Part shown: positions 44,203-55,497 of the stretch, piece by piece
Layout: every line of letters begins with the position of its first letter
How positions within the stretch are numbered: position 1 is the first letter of the stretch
Assembly: GCF_018294505.1 (NCBI RefSeq)
Contig: NC_057800.1
Coordinates: 158,822,323-158,886,322 of the forward strand
Direction: 5' to 3'
DNA: 64,000 nt
DNA from: Triticum aestivum
Taxonomy: Eukaryota; Streptophyta; Magnoliopsida; Poales; Poaceae
Position numbers and translations under genes: made by a program
Notes under the pieces: model-generated
What the model saw: only the letters and a program-made list of their open reading frames with translations
The model's database searches: none
Told to the model about the DNA's origin: nothing

Positions 44203-47200
44203 ATGGCCCGTGCTGTTGTTCCGTTGAATTTTAATGCGTTCCTTGAGAAAGCAAAGTTGAAAGATGATGGTAGCAATTACACGGACTGGGTCCGTAACTT
44301 GAGGATTATCCTCATTGCTGCACAGAAGAATTACGTCCTGGAAGCACCGCTGGGTGCCAGGCCTGCTGCAGATGCTGCTGACAACGTTAAGAACGTTTGG
44401 CAGAGTAAAGCTGATGACTACTCGATAGTTCAGTGTGCCATGCTTTACGGCTTAGAACCGGGACTTCAACGACGTTTTGAACGTCATGGAGCATATGAGA
44501 TGTTCCAGGAGTTGAAGTTAATATTTCAAGCAAATGCCCGGATTGAGAGATATGAAGTCTCCAATAAGTTCTATAGCTGCAAGATGGAGGAGAATAGTTC
44601 TGTCAGTGAGCATATACTCAAAATGTCTGGGTATCATAATCACTTGACTCAACTGGGAGTTAATCTTCCTGTTGATAGTGTCATTGACAGAGTTCTTCAA
44701 TCACTGCCACCAAGCTACAAAAGCTTCGTGATGAACTATAATATGCAAGGGATGAATAAGACTATTCCCGAGCTCTTCGCGATGCTAAAGGCTGCGGAGG
44801 TAGAAATCAAGAAGGAGCATCAAGTGTTGATGGTCAATAAAACCACCAGTTTCAAGAAAAAGGGCAAAGGGAAGAAGAAGGGGAACTTCAAGAAGAACGG
44901 CAAACAAGTTGCTGCTCAGGAGAAGAAACCCAAGTCTGGACCTAAGCCTGAGACTGAGTGCTTCTACTGCAAACAGACTGGTCACTGGAAGCGGAATTGC
45001 CCCAAGTATTTGGCGGATAAGAAGGATGGCAAGGTGAACAAAGGTATATGTGATATACATGTTATTGATGTGTACCTTACCAGAGCTCGCAGTAGCACCT
45101 GGGTATTTGATACTGGTTCTGTTGCTAATATTTGCAACTCAAAACAGGGACTACGGATTAAGCGAAGACTGGCTAAGGACGAGGTGACGATGCGCGTGGG
45201 AAATGGTTCCAAAGTCGATGTGATCGCCGTCGGCATGCTACCTCTACATCTACCTTCGGGATTAGTTTTAGACCTAAATAATTGTTATTTGGTGCCAGCG
45301 TTAAGCATGAACATTATATCTGGATCTTGTTTGATGCGAGACGGTTATTCATTTAAATCTGAGAATAATGGTTGTTCTATTTATATGAGTAATATCTTTT
45401 ATGGTCATGCACCCTTAAAGAGTGGTCTATTCTTGTTGAATCTCGATAGTAGTGATACACATATTCATAATGTTGAAGCCAAAAGATGCAGAGTTGATAA
45501 TGATAGTGCAACTTATTTGTGGCACTGCCGTTTGGGTCATATTGGTATAAAGCGCATGAAGAAACTCCATACTGATGGACTTTTGGAATCACTTGATTAT
45601 GAATCACTTGGTACTTGCGAACCATGCCTTATGGGCAAGATGACTAAAACGCCGTTCTCCGGAACTATGGAGCGAGCAACAGATTTGTTGGAAATCATAC
45701 ATACTGATGTATGTGGTCCGATGAATATTGAGGCTCGCGGCGGGTATCGTTATTTTCTCACCTTCACAGATGATTTGAGCAGATATGGGTATATCTACTT
45801 AATGAAACATAAGTCTGAAACATTTGAAAAGTTCAAAGAATTTCAGAGTGAAGTGGAAAATCATCGTAACAAGAAAATAAAGTTTCTACGATCTGATCGT
45901 GGAGGAGAATATTTGAGTTACGAGTTTGGCCTACATTTGAAACAATGCGGAATAGTTTCGCAACTCACGCCACCCGGAACACCACAGCGTAATGGTGTGT
46001 CCGAACGTCGTAATCGTACTTTACTAGATATGGTGCGATCTATGATGTCTCTTACTGATTTACCGCTATCGTTTTGGGGTTATGCTTTAGAGACGGCTGC
46101 ATTCACGTTAAATAGGGCACCATCAAAATCCGTTGAGACGACGCCTTATGAACTATGGTTTGGCAAGAAACCAAAGTTGTCGTTTCTTAAAGTTTGGGGC
46201 TGCGATGCTTATGTGAAAAAGCTTCAACCTGATAAGCTCGAACCCAAATCGGAGAAATGTGTCTTCATAGGATACCCAAAGGAAACTATTGGGTACACCT
46301 TCTATCACAGATCCGAAGGCAAGATATTCGTTGCTAAGAATGGATCCTTTCTAGAGAAGGAGTTTCTCTCGAAAGAAGTGAGTGGGAGGAAAGTAGAACT
46401 TGATGAGGTAACTGTACCTGCTCCCTTATTGGAAAGTAGTTCATCACAGAAACCGGTTCCTGTGACATCTACACCAATTAGTGAGGAAGCTAATGATGAT
46501 GATCATGAAACTTCAGATCAAGTTACTACCGAACCTCGTAGGTCAACCAGAGCAAGATCCGCACCAGAGTGGTACGGTAATCCAGTTCTGGAGGTCATGT
46601 TACTTGACCATGACGAACCTACGAACTATGAGGAAGCGATGATGAGCCCAGATTCCGCAAAATGGCTTGAGGCCATGAAATCTGAGATGGGATCCATGTA
46701 TGAGAACAAAGTGTGGACTTTGGTTGACTTGCCCGATGATCGACAAGCCATCGAGAACAAATGGATCTTCAAGAAGAAGACAGACGCTGACGGTAATGTT
46801 ACTGTCTACAAAGCTCGACTTGTTGCAAAAGGTTTTCGACAAGTTCAAGGAGTTGACTACGATGAGACCTTCTCACCCGTAGCGATGCTTAAGTCCGTCC
46901 GAATCATGTTAGCAATTGCCGCATTTTATGATTATGAAATTTGGCAAATGGATGTAAAGACTGCATTCCTGAATGGATTTCTGGAAGAAGAGTTGTATAT
47001 GATGCAACCTGAAGGTTTTATCGATCCAAAGGGAGCTAACAAAGTGTGCAAGCTCCAGCGATCCATTTATGGACTGGTGCAAGCCTCTCGGAGTTGGAAT
47101 AAACGTTTTGATAGTGTGATCAAAGCATATGGTTTTATACAGACTTTTGGAGAAGCCTGTATTTACAAGAAAGTGAGTGGGAGCTCTGTAGCATTTCTAA

Positions 47201-48189
47201 TATTATATGTGGATGACATATTATTGATTGGAAATGATATAGAATTTCTGGACAGCATAAAAGGATACTTGAATAAAAGTTTTTCAATGAAAGACCTCGG
47301 TGAAGCTGCTTATATATTGGGCATCAAGATCTATAGAGATAGATCAAGACGCTTAATTGGACTTTCACAAAGCACATACCTTGATAAAGTTTTGAAGAAG
47401 TTCAAAATGGATCAAGCTAAGAAAGGGTTCTTGCCTGTGTTACAAGGTGTGAAGTTGAGTAAGACTCAATGCCCGACCACTGCAGAAGATAGAGAGAAAA
47501 TGAAAAGTGTTCCCTATGCTTCAGCCATAGGCTCTATCATGTATGCAATGCTGTGTACCAGACCTGATGTGTGCCTTGCTATTAGCCTAGCAGGGAGGTA
47601 CCAAAGTAATCCAGGAGTGGATCACTGGACAGCGGTCAAGAACATCCTAAAGTACTTGAAAAGGACCAAGGATATGTTTCTTGTTCATGGAGGTGACAAA
47701 GAGCTCATCGTAAATGGTTACGTTGATGCAAGCTTTGACACTGATCCGGACGATTCTAAATCGCAAACCGGATACGTGTTTATATTAAACGGTGGAGCTG
47801 TCAGTTGGAGCAGTTCTAAACAGAGCGTCGTGGCGGGATCTACATGTGAAGCGGAGTACATTGCTGCTTCGGAAGCAGCGAATGAAGGAGTCTGGATGAA
47901 GGAGTTCATATCCGATCTAGGTGTCATACATAGTCCATCGGGTCCAATGAAAATCTTTTGTGACAATACTGGTGCAATTGCCTTGGCAAAGGAATCCAGA
48001 TTTCACAAAAGAACCAAGCACATCAAGAGACGCTTCAACTCCATCCGGGATCAAGTCCAGGTGGGAGACATAGAGATTTGCAAGATACATACGGATCTAA
48101 ATGTTGCAGACCCGTTGACTAAGCCTCTTCCACGAGCAAAACATGATCAGCACCAAGGCTCCATGGGTGTTAAAATCATTACTGTGTAA
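44203..48189 (+). CDS. A2 Copia gag-pol polyprotein, intact
   Basis: 1328 codons without a break. In order: gag (UBN2-like, about 20-215), basic Lys-rich stretch (about 215-245), zinc knuckle C253-x2-C256-x4-H261-x4-C266, and protease with active-site D303-T-G-S. Integrase follows with zinc motif H441, H446, C472, C475 and catalytic D502, D565, E601 (spacing 62 and 35). RT has YVDD with D1004 and D1005, and RNase H has DASFD with D1175. This is the Copia order (integrase before RT). The polyprotein would be cut by its own protease into capsid, integrase and RT/RNase H for cytoplasmic particles and nuclear integration. All catalytic residues I can identify are present; activity is unproven. 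Confidence 0.95.
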   Translation: MARAVVPLNFNAFLEKAKLKDDGSNYTDWVRNLRIILIAAQKNYVLEAPLGARPAADAADNVKNVWQSKADDYSIVQCAMLYGLEPGLQRRFERHGAYEMFQELKLIFQANARIERYEVSNKFYSCKMEENSSVSEHILKMSGYHNHLTQLGVNLPVDSVIDRVLQSLPPSYKSFVMNYNMQGMNKTIPELFAMLKAAEVEIKKEHQVLMVNKTTSFKKKGKGKKKGNFKKNGKQVAAQEKKPKSGPKPETECFYCKQTGHWKRNCPKYLADKKDGKVNKGICDIHVIDVYLTRARSSTWVFDTGSVANICNSKQGLRIKRRLAKDEVTMRVGNGSKVDVIAVGMLPLHLPSGLVLDLNNCYLVPALSMNIISGSCLMRDGYSFKSENNGCSIYMSNIFYGHAPLKSGLFLLNLDSSDTHIHNVEAKRCRVDNDSATYLWHCRLGHIGIKRMKKLHTDGLLESLDYESLGTCEPCLMGKMTKTPFSGTMERATDLLEIIHTDVCGPMNIEARGGYRYFLTFTDDLSRYGYIYLMKHKSETFEKFKEFQSEVENHRNKKIKFLRSDRGGEYLSYEFGLHLKQCGIVSQLTPPGTPQRNGVSERRNRTLLDMVRSMMSLTDLPLSFWGYALETAAFTLNRAPSKSVETTPYELWFGKKPKLSFLKVWGCDAYVKKLQPDKLEPKSEKCVFIGYPKETIGYTFYHRSEGKIFVAKNGSFLEKEFLSKEVSGRKVELDEVTVPAPLLESSSSQKPVPVTSTPISEEANDDDHETSDQVTTEPRRSTRARSAPEWYGNPVLEVMLLDHDEPTNYEEAMMSPDSAKWLEAMKSEMGSMYENKVWTLVDLPDDRQAIENKWIFKKKTDADGNVTVYKARLVAKGFRQVQGVDYDETFSPVAMLKSVRIMLAIAAFYDYEIWQMDVKTAFLNGFLEEELYMMQPEGFIDPKGANKVCKLQRSIYGLVQASRSWNKRFDSVIKAYGFIQTFGEACIYKKVSGSSVAFLILYVDDILLIGNDIEFLDSIKGYLNKSFSMKDLGEAAYILGIKIYRDRSRRLIGLSQSTYLDKVLKKFKMDQAKKGFLPVLQGVKLSKTQCPTTAEDREKMKSVPYASAIGSIMYAMLCTRPDVCLAISLAGRYQSNPGVDHWTAVKNILKYLKRTKDMFLVHGGDKELIVNGYVDASFDTDPDDSKSQTGYVFILNGGAVSWSSSKQSVVAGSTCEAEYIAASEAANEGVWMKEFISDLGVIHSPSGPMKIFCDNTGAIALAKESRFHKRTKHIKRRFNSIRDQVQVGDIEICKIHTDLNVADPLTKPLPRAKHDQHQGSMGVKIITV

Positions 48190-48210
48190 TCTAGATTATT
48201 GACTCTAGTG

Positions 48211-48222
48211 CAAGTGGGAGAC
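48211..48222 (+). promoter_or_regulatory. A2 polypurine tract
   Basis: CAAGTGGGAGAC directly precedes the 3' LTR. The truncated Copia at 5287-5297 has AAGTGGGAGAC at the same place. Confidence 0.75.
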
Positions 48223-49952
48223 TGAAGGAAATATGCCCTAGAGGCAATAATAAAGTTATTATTTATTTCCTTATTTCATGATAAATGTTTATTATTCATG
48301 CTAGAATTGTATTAACCGGAAACATAATACATGTGTGAATACATAGACAAACATAGTGTCACTAGTATGCCTCTACTTGACTAGCTCATTGATCAAAGAT
48401 GGTTAAGTTTCCTAACCATAGACATGAGTTGTTATTTGATCAATGGGATCACATCATTAGGAGAATGACGTGATTGACTTGACCCATTCCGTTAGCTTAG
48501 CACTTGATCGTTTGTTTACTGCTATTTCTTTCTTCATGACTTATACATGTTCTTATGACTATGAGATTATGCAACTCCCGAATACCGGAGGAACACTTTG
48601 TGTGCTACCAAACGTCACTACGTAACTGGGTGATTATAAAGGTGCTCTACAGGTGTCTCCAAAGGTACTTGTTGAGTTGGCATCGATCAAGATTAGGATT
48701 TGTCACTCCGATTGTCGGAGAGGTATCTCTGGGCCCTCTCGATAATGCACATCACTATAAGCCTTGCAAGCATGATAACTAATGAGTTAGTTATGGGATG
48801 ATGTATTATGGAATGAGTAAAAAGACTTGCCAGTAACGAGATTGAACTAGGTATTGGATACTGGCGATCGAATCTTGGGCAAGTAACATACCGATGACAA
48901 AGAGAACACCGTATAGTGTTGTGCCGTTTGACCGATAAAGATCTTCGTAGAATATGTAGGAACCAATATGAGCATCCATGTTCCACTATTGGTTATTGAC
49001 CGGAGACGTGTCTCCGTCATGTCTACATAGTTCTCTAACCCGTAGGGTCCGCACGCTTAAAGTTTTGTGACGATCGGTTTTGTGAGTTTATATGTTTTGA
49101 TGTACCGAAGGTAGTTCAGACTCTCGGATGTGATCACTGACATAACAAGGAGTCTCTAAATGGTCGAGACCTAAAGATTGATATATTGGAAGCCTACATT
49201 TGGACATCAGTTTCGGGTGAAATCGGGATTTTACCGGAGTATCGGAGGGGTTACCGGAACCTCCCGGGGGCTAATGGGCCTTGTTGGGCCATAAGGGAAA
49301 GAGAGAGGGGCCGGCCTAGGGTAGGCAGTGCGCCCCCTTCCCCCTGTCCGAATTGGACTAGGAGAAGGGGGGGCTCCCCTTTCCTTCTCTTTCTCTCCCT
49401 GCCTTTCCCCCTCCTAGTAGGAGTAGGAAAGGGAGGAATCCTACTCCTACTAGGAGGAGGATTCCTCCTCCTAGGCGCGCCAACAAGGGCCGGCCGACCT
49501 CCCCCTTGCTGCTTTATATACAAGGGCAGGGGGCACCTCTAGACACACAAGTTGATCACAAAGATCTCTCCCAGCCGTGTGCGGTGCCTCCCTCCACCAT
49601 AATCCACCTCGGTCATACTGTAGCGGTGTTTAGGCGAAGCCCTGCTGCGGTAGCTTCATCAACATCGTCACCACGCTGTCGTGCTGACAAAAATCTTCCC
49701 CGAGCTCTACTGGATCATGAGTTCGTGGGACATCATCGAGCTGAACGTGTGCTAAACGCGGAGGTGCCGTACGTTCGGTACTGAGGATCGGTTGATCGTG
49801 AAGACGTACGACTACATCAACCGCGTTGTTATAACACTTCCGCTTAATGTTCTATGAGGGTACGTGGACGACACTCTCCCCTCTCGTTGCTATGCATCAC
49901 CATGATCCTGTGTGTGCGTAGGAAATTTTTGAAATTACTACGTTCCCCAACA
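48223..49952 (+). mobile_element. A2 3' LTR
   Basis: 1730 bases from TGAAGGAAATATGCCCTAGA to TACTACGTTCCCCAACA. It is closely similar to the 5' LTR with visible substitutions (e.g. GAGGCAATAATAAAG against GAGACAATAAGAAAG). The TATA box is at about 49512-49522. Confidence 0.9.
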
Positions 49953-50160
49953 ATACCGAGCTTTGTCAAACGTTCATAACGTGTGCATCTGCTCCTGCAA
50001 TAGGCCTGTCACCTAGCGGTGCATCAAGGACATAATTCTTCTGTGCAGCAATGAGGATAATCCTCAGATCACGGACCAAGTCCGCATCATTGCTACTATC
50101 ATCTTTCAACTTATTTTTCTCTAGGAACATATCAAAATTAAACGGGAAGCTACATCGCAA
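49953..50160 (-). pseudogene. A1 gag N-terminal part
   Basis: On the minus strand from 50160: NFDMFLEKNKLKDDSSN, RDLRIILIAAQKNYVLDAPL. This parallels residues 8-55 of the A2 polyprotein. It is cut at 49958 by A2 and joins the remainder at 41226. The reading is open here, but the rest of A1 is broken. Confidence 0.8.
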
Positions 50161-51416
50161 GCTATTGATCTACAACATAGATATGCAAATACTATCAGGA
50201 CTAAGTTCATGATAAATTAAAGTTCAATTAATCAAATTACTTAAGAACTCCCACTTAGATAGACATCCCTCTAATCATCTAAGTGATCACGTGATCCATA
50301 TCAAGTAAACCATGTCCGATCATCACGTGAGATGGAGTAGTTTTCAATGGTGAACATCACTATGTTGATCATATCTACTATATGATTCACGCTCGACCTT
50401 TCGGTCTCAGTGTTCCAAGGCCATATCTGCATATGCTAGGCTCGTCAAGTTTAACCCAAGTATTTCTGCGTGTGCAAAACTGGCTTGCACCCGTTGTATG
50501 TGAATGTAGAGCTTATCACACCCGATCATCACATGGTGTCTCGGCATGACGAACTTTGGCAATGGTGCATACTCAGGGAGAACACTTGTACCTTGAAATG
50601 TAGTGAGAGATCATCTTATAATGCTACCGTCAATCAAGCAGAATAAGATGCATAAAGGATAAACATCACATGCAATCAAAATATGTGACATGATATGGCC
50701 ATGATCATCTTGTGCCTTTGATCTCTATCTCCAAAGTACCGTCATGATCTCTATCGTCACCGGCATGACACCATGATCTCCATTATCTTGATCTCTATCA
50801 ACGTGTCATCACATGGTCGTCTCGCCAACTATTGCTCTTGCAACTATTGCTATCGCATAGCGATAATGTAAAGCAATTATTTGGCGCTTGCATCTTATGC
50901 AATAAAGAGACAACCATAATGCTTCTACTAGTTGCCGATAACTTCAACAAAAACATGATCATCTCATACAACAACTTATATCTCATCACGTCTTGACCAT
51001 ATCACATCACAACATGCCATGCAAAAACAAGTTAGACGTCCTCTACTTTGTTGTTGCAAGTTTTACGTGCCTGCTATGGGCTGAGCAAGAACTGTTCTTA
51101 CCTACGCATCAAAACCACAACCATATTTTATCAAGTTAGTGTTGTTTTAACCTTCAACAAGGACCGGGCGTAGTCACACTCGGTTCAACTAAAGTTGGAG
51201 AAAATGACACCCGCCAGCCACCTATGTGCGAAGCACGTCAGTAGAACCAGTCTCGCGTAAGCGTATGCGTAATGTCGGTCCGGGCCGCTTCATCCAACAA
51301 TACCGCCGAACCAAAGTATGACATGCTGGTAAGCAGTATGACTTGTATCGTCCACAACTCACTTGTGTTCTATTCGTGCATATAACATCTACGCATAAAC
51401 CTGGCTCGGATGCCAC
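50161..51416 (-). other. A1 leader and primer site
   Basis: Reversed counterpart of the A2 leader, with parallel phrases such as the reverse of TATATGATTCACGCTCGACC. The primer site GGCTCGGATGCCA (plus-strand reading) is at 51403-51415, one base from the LTR. No gene. Confidence 0.7.
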
Positions 51417-53149
51417 TGTTGGGGAACGTAGTAATTTCAAAAAAATCCTACGCACACGCAAGATCATGGTGATGCATAGCAACGAGAGGGAAGAGTATCT
51501 TCCATGTACCCTCGTAGATCGTAAGCGGAAGCATTATGAGAACACGGTTGATGTAGTCGAACATCTTCACGATCCAACCGATCCAAGTACCGAACACATG
51601 ACACCTCCGACTTCAGCACACGTTCAGCTCGATGACGTCCCATGAACTCCGATCCAGCAGAGCTTCACGGGAGAGTTCCGTCAGCACGACGGCATGATGA
51701 CGGTGATGATGTTGCTACCGACACAGGGCTTCGCCTAAGCACCGCTATGGTATGATCGAGGTGGATTATGGTGGAGGGGGGCACTGCACACGGCTAAGGG
51801 ATCAATGATCAACTTGTGTGTTCTAGGGTGACCCCTGCCCCCGTATATAAAGGAGCAAGGGAGGAGGCCGTCCGGCCTCTGTAGGGCGTGCCAGGAGGAG
51901 GAGTCCTGCTCCTAGTAGGAGTAGGACTCCCTTTCCTACTCCTACTATGAGGAGGAAAGGAAGGGGGAAGGGGAGAAGGAAGGAGAGGGATGAAAGGAGG
52001 AAAGGGGGGTCGACCCCCTAGTCCAATTTAGTTTGGGCTAGGGGGGCGTGCGCCCTGCCTCCTCTCTTCTACCACTTGGCCCATGAGGCCTAATACTTCT
52101 TCCCTGTATTCTCGTAACTTCCAGGTACTCCGTAAAATACCCGAATCACTCAGAACCTTTCTGATGTCCGAATATAGTCGTCCAATATATCGATCTTTAC
52201 ATCTCGACCATTTCGAGACTCCTCGTCATGTCCCTGATCTCATCCGGGACTCTGAACTACCTTCAGTACATCAAATCACATAAACTCATAATACCGATCG
52301 TCACCGAACGTTAAGCGTGCGGACCCTATGGGTTCGAGAACTATGTAGACATGACCGAGACTCATCTCCGGTCAATAACCAATAGCGGAACCTGGATGCT
52401 CATATTGGCTCCTACATATTCTACGAAGATCTTTATCGGTCAAACCGCATAACGGTATACGTTGTTCCCTTTGTCATTGGTATGTTACTTGCCCAAGATT
52501 TGATCGTCGGTATCTCAATACCTAGTTCAATCTCGTTACCAACAAGTCTCTTTACTCGTTCCATAATGCATCATCTCGCAACTAACTGATTAGTCACATT
52601 TCTTGCAAGGATTATAGTGATGTGCATTACTGAGAGGGCCCAGAGATACCTCTCCGACAATCGGAGTGACAAATCCTAATCTTGATCCTTGCCAACTCAA
52701 CAAATACCATCGGAGACACCTGTAGAGCACCTTTAGAATCACCCAATTATGTTGTGATGTTTGGTAGCACACAAAGTGTTCCTCCGATATTTGGGAGTTG
52801 CATAATCTCATAGTCATAGGAACATGTATAGTTATGGAGAAAGCAATAGCAACAAGCTAAACGATCATCATGCTAAGCTAACGGATGGGTCAAGTCAATC
52901 ACATCATTCTATAATGATGTGATTCCGTTAATCAAATGACAACTCATGTCTATGGTTAGGAAACTTAACCATCATTGATTCAGCGAGCTAGTCAAGTAGA
53001 GGCAAACTAGTGACACTTTGTTTGTCTATGTATTCACACATGTACTAAGTTTCCGGTTAATACAATTCTAGCATGAATAATAAACATTTATCATGATATA
53101 AGGAAATAAATAATAACTTTATTATTGCCTCTAGGGCATATTTCCTTCA
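51417..53149 (-). mobile_element. A1 5' LTR
   Basis: On the plus strand it begins TGTTGGGGAACGTAGTAATT and ends GGGCATATTTCCTTCA, 1733 bases, complete. A reversed TATA (GTATATAAAGG) lies near 51842-51852. Frames such as 52083-52283 and 52590-52817 also occur in the other Angela-type LTRs and are not genes. Confidence 0.9.
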
Positions 53150-53374
53150 CATGATTCTATTACACCCCATTGTGGTTGTTAGTGAGAGACCAAACTTTAG
53201 GACGATATCCTCTACAGTGAGGGCGTCCAAACAATTTTCAATTGTTATATTCCCTACAACCATAGTATTTCCTTGGTTTTCCCTAAGAAAAGAGCTTGTT
53301 GATCCATCCACACTTTCTGATTATAGGCTTAGGGTAAGACAATGTAGTGTAGTTTTCTGTAAGCACACACACTA
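53150..53374 (-). pseudogene. LINE piece 2: N-terminal part of RNase H domain
   Basis: The minus-strand reading that joins piece 1 contains VEDIVLKFGLSL and MGCNRI, which continue directly into IIVNSDN of piece 1 across the A1 insertion. This is the helix and strand before the second acidic residue of the LINE RNase H domain. It lies between the A1 5' LTR and the solo LTR. Confidence 0.7.
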
Positions 53375-55117
53375 TGTTGGGGAACGTAGTAATTTCAAAA
53401 AAATTCCTACGCACACGCAAGATCATGGTGATGCATAGCAACGATAGGGGAGAGTATGATCTACGTACCCTTGTAGATCGACAACAGAAGCGTTAACTTG
53501 GTTGATGTAGTCGTACGTCTTCACGGCCCGACCGATCAAGCACCGAAACTACGGCACCTCCGAGTTCTAGCACACGTTCAGCTCGATGACGATCCCCGGA
53601 CTCCGATCCAGCAAAGTGTCGGGGAAGAGTTCCTTCAGCACGACGGCGTGGTGACGATCTTGATGTACTACCGTCGCAGGGCTTCGCCTAAGCACCGCTA
53701 CAATATTATCGAGGACTATGGTGGAAGGGGGCACCGCACACGGCTAAGAATATGATCACGTGGATGAACTTGTGTCTCTAGGGGTGTCCTGTGCCTCCGT
53801 ATATAAAGGCTCAAAGGGGGGGGGGGCTGGCCGGCCAAGAGGTGGTGCGCTAGGAGGAGTCCTACTCCTTCCAGGAGTAGGACTCCCCCCCTTTCCTAGT
53901 TGGAATAGGATTCACGGAGGGGGGAAAAGAGGAGAGAGAGGAGGAAGGGGGGTCGGCCCCCTCTCCTTGTCCTATTTGGACCAAGGGGGGGGGGGGCGGC
54001 CCATCTCTAGCCACCTCTCCTCTCTTCCACTAAGGCCCACTAAGGCCCATATACTTCCCCCCGGGGGGGGGGGTTCCTGTAACCTCCCGGTACTCCGGTG
54101 GAATCCCGGTTTCACCCGGAACACTTCCGATATCCAAACATAGGCTTCCAATATATCAATCTTTATGTCTCAATCATTTCGAGACTCCTCGTCATGTCCG
54201 TGATCACATCCGGGACTCCGAACAACCTTCGGTACATCAAAATGCATAAACTCATAATATAACTATGATCGTAACCTTAAGCGTGCGGACCCTACGGGTT
54301 CGAGAACAATGTAGACATGACCGAGACATGTCTCCGGTCAATAACCAATAGCGGAACCTGGATGCTCATATTGGCTCCTACATATTCTACGAAGATATTT
54401 TATCGGTCAGACCGCATAACAACATACGCTGTTCCCTTTGTCATCGGTATGTTACTTGCCCGAGATTCGATCGTCGGTATCCAATACCTAGTTCAATCTC
54501 GTTACCGGCAAGTCTCTTTACTCGTTCCGTAATACATCATCTCACAACTAACTCATTAGTTGCAATGCTTGCAAGGCTTATGTGATGTGCATTACCGAGA
54601 GGGCCCAGAGATACCTCTCCGACAATCGGAGTGACAAATCCTAATCTCGAAATACGCCAACCCAACATGTACCTTTGGAGACACCTGTAGAGCTCCTTTA
54701 TAATCACCCAGTTACGTTGTGACGTTTGGCAGCACACAAAGTGTTCCTCCGGCAAACGGGAGTTGCATAATCTCATAGTCATAGGAACATGTATAAGTCA
54801 TGAAGAAAGCAATAGCAACATACTAAACGATCGGGTGCTAAGCTAATGGAATGGGTCATGTCAATCAGATCATTCATCTATGATGTGATCCTGTTAATCA
54901 AATGACAACTCTTTGTCCATGGTTAGGAAACATAACCATCTTTGATTAACAAGCTAGTCTAGTAGAGGCATACTAGTGACACTCTGTTTGTCTATGTATT
55001 CACACATGTATTATGTTTCTGGTTAATACAATTCTAGCATGAATAATAAACTTGTATCATGATATATAAGGAAATAAATAATAACTTTATTATTGCCTCT
55101 AGGGCATATTTCCTTCA
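53375..55117 (-). mobile_element. Solo LTR, Angela type
   Basis: Plus-strand reading TGTTGGGGAACGTAGTAATT to GGGCATATTTCCTTCA, 1743 bases, with no internal region attached. The duplication CACTA is perfect on both sides (53370-53374 and 55118-55122). This is the product of recombination between two LTRs of one element. A reversed TATA lies near 53799-53808, and a GC-rich stretch contains runs of G (53815-53827, 53985-53996). Confidence 0.9.
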
Positions 55118-55497
55118 CACTAATCAGGCGATAATTTTGAGGTTCTTGTGTCCTTTCCCCATGAATCTTCTTTGTTCTCCCCTGCCAAATATATCACACG
55201 CCTACAACTATGGTTTCATGGAAGCTTTTGGGGCCAACTATCTGAACCTCATGTTCAGGCCAGTTAAGCAGTTGTTCCAGTACTGCCTTGCTTGCTCGAT
55301 CTGACGCAAAAGCTCATTTAGAGATTTCTTCTACACCAAGGTTCTTCCAGACGACCTTATCTTTAGACTACAAAATCAATAGATGGTTGGTGTCCTCTGG
55401 TCCTTGCTCAAAAACCGGGCATTGTCCCAAAACTTTTAAGTGCCTATTAGCCAAAGTGATCCAGCAAGGTAAGGTGCCATGGAGAGGTGTAGCGACC
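55118..55497 (-). pseudogene. LINE piece 3: RT zinc-binding region
   Basis: Minus-strand reading, with stops and frame breaks, includes LANRHLKVLGQCPVFEQGPE, DTNHLLIL and later WYIWQGRTKKIHGE. It resembles the zf-RVT region that follows reverse transcriptase in plant LINEs (QCPVFEQGPEDTNH has the outline of CxxC...E..xH with a Cys lost). It is cut on the right by the Gypsy LTR at 55498, so the RT itself should lie beyond the window or be lost. Confidence 0.6.

Larger units (their letters stand above)
41232..49952 (+). mobile_element. A2: full-length Angela-type Copia element
   Basis: 5' LTR 41232-42968, leader, polyprotein 44203-48189, purine tract, 3' LTR 48223-49952, total 8721 bases. The duplication ATACC flanks it exactly (41227-41231 and 49953-49957). 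It is inserted, in opposite orientation, into the gag region of A1. The LTRs differ from each other by scattered substitutions and small indels, so the insertion is not brand new. It is the only element here with an uninterrupted polyprotein. Angela/WIS/BARE1 group; the exact subfamily is not decided. Confidence 0.9.
21651..53149 (-). mobile_element. A1: Angela-type Copia element (minus), nested and partly deleted
   Basis: On the plus strand the order is: reversed 3' LTR (21651-22963, cut), Athila-like block (22964-38044), decayed RT to gag (38045-41231), nested element A2 (41232-49952), remaining gag and leader (49953-51416), reversed 5' LTR (51417-53149). Flanks AATGA (21646-21650) and CATGA (53150-53154) agree at four of five bases and interrupt one LINE RNase H frame, which supports a single insertion. 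About 1 kb of A1 (first ~420 bases of the 3' LTR, purine tract, end of RNase H) is missing next to the Athila block. It has no functional polyprotein. Confidence 0.8.

Noticed and set aside
49186..49542. 118-residue frame in the A2 3' LTR and its counterparts in other LTRs
   Set aside because: LTR sequence in several copies with changing frames; no protein conservation.
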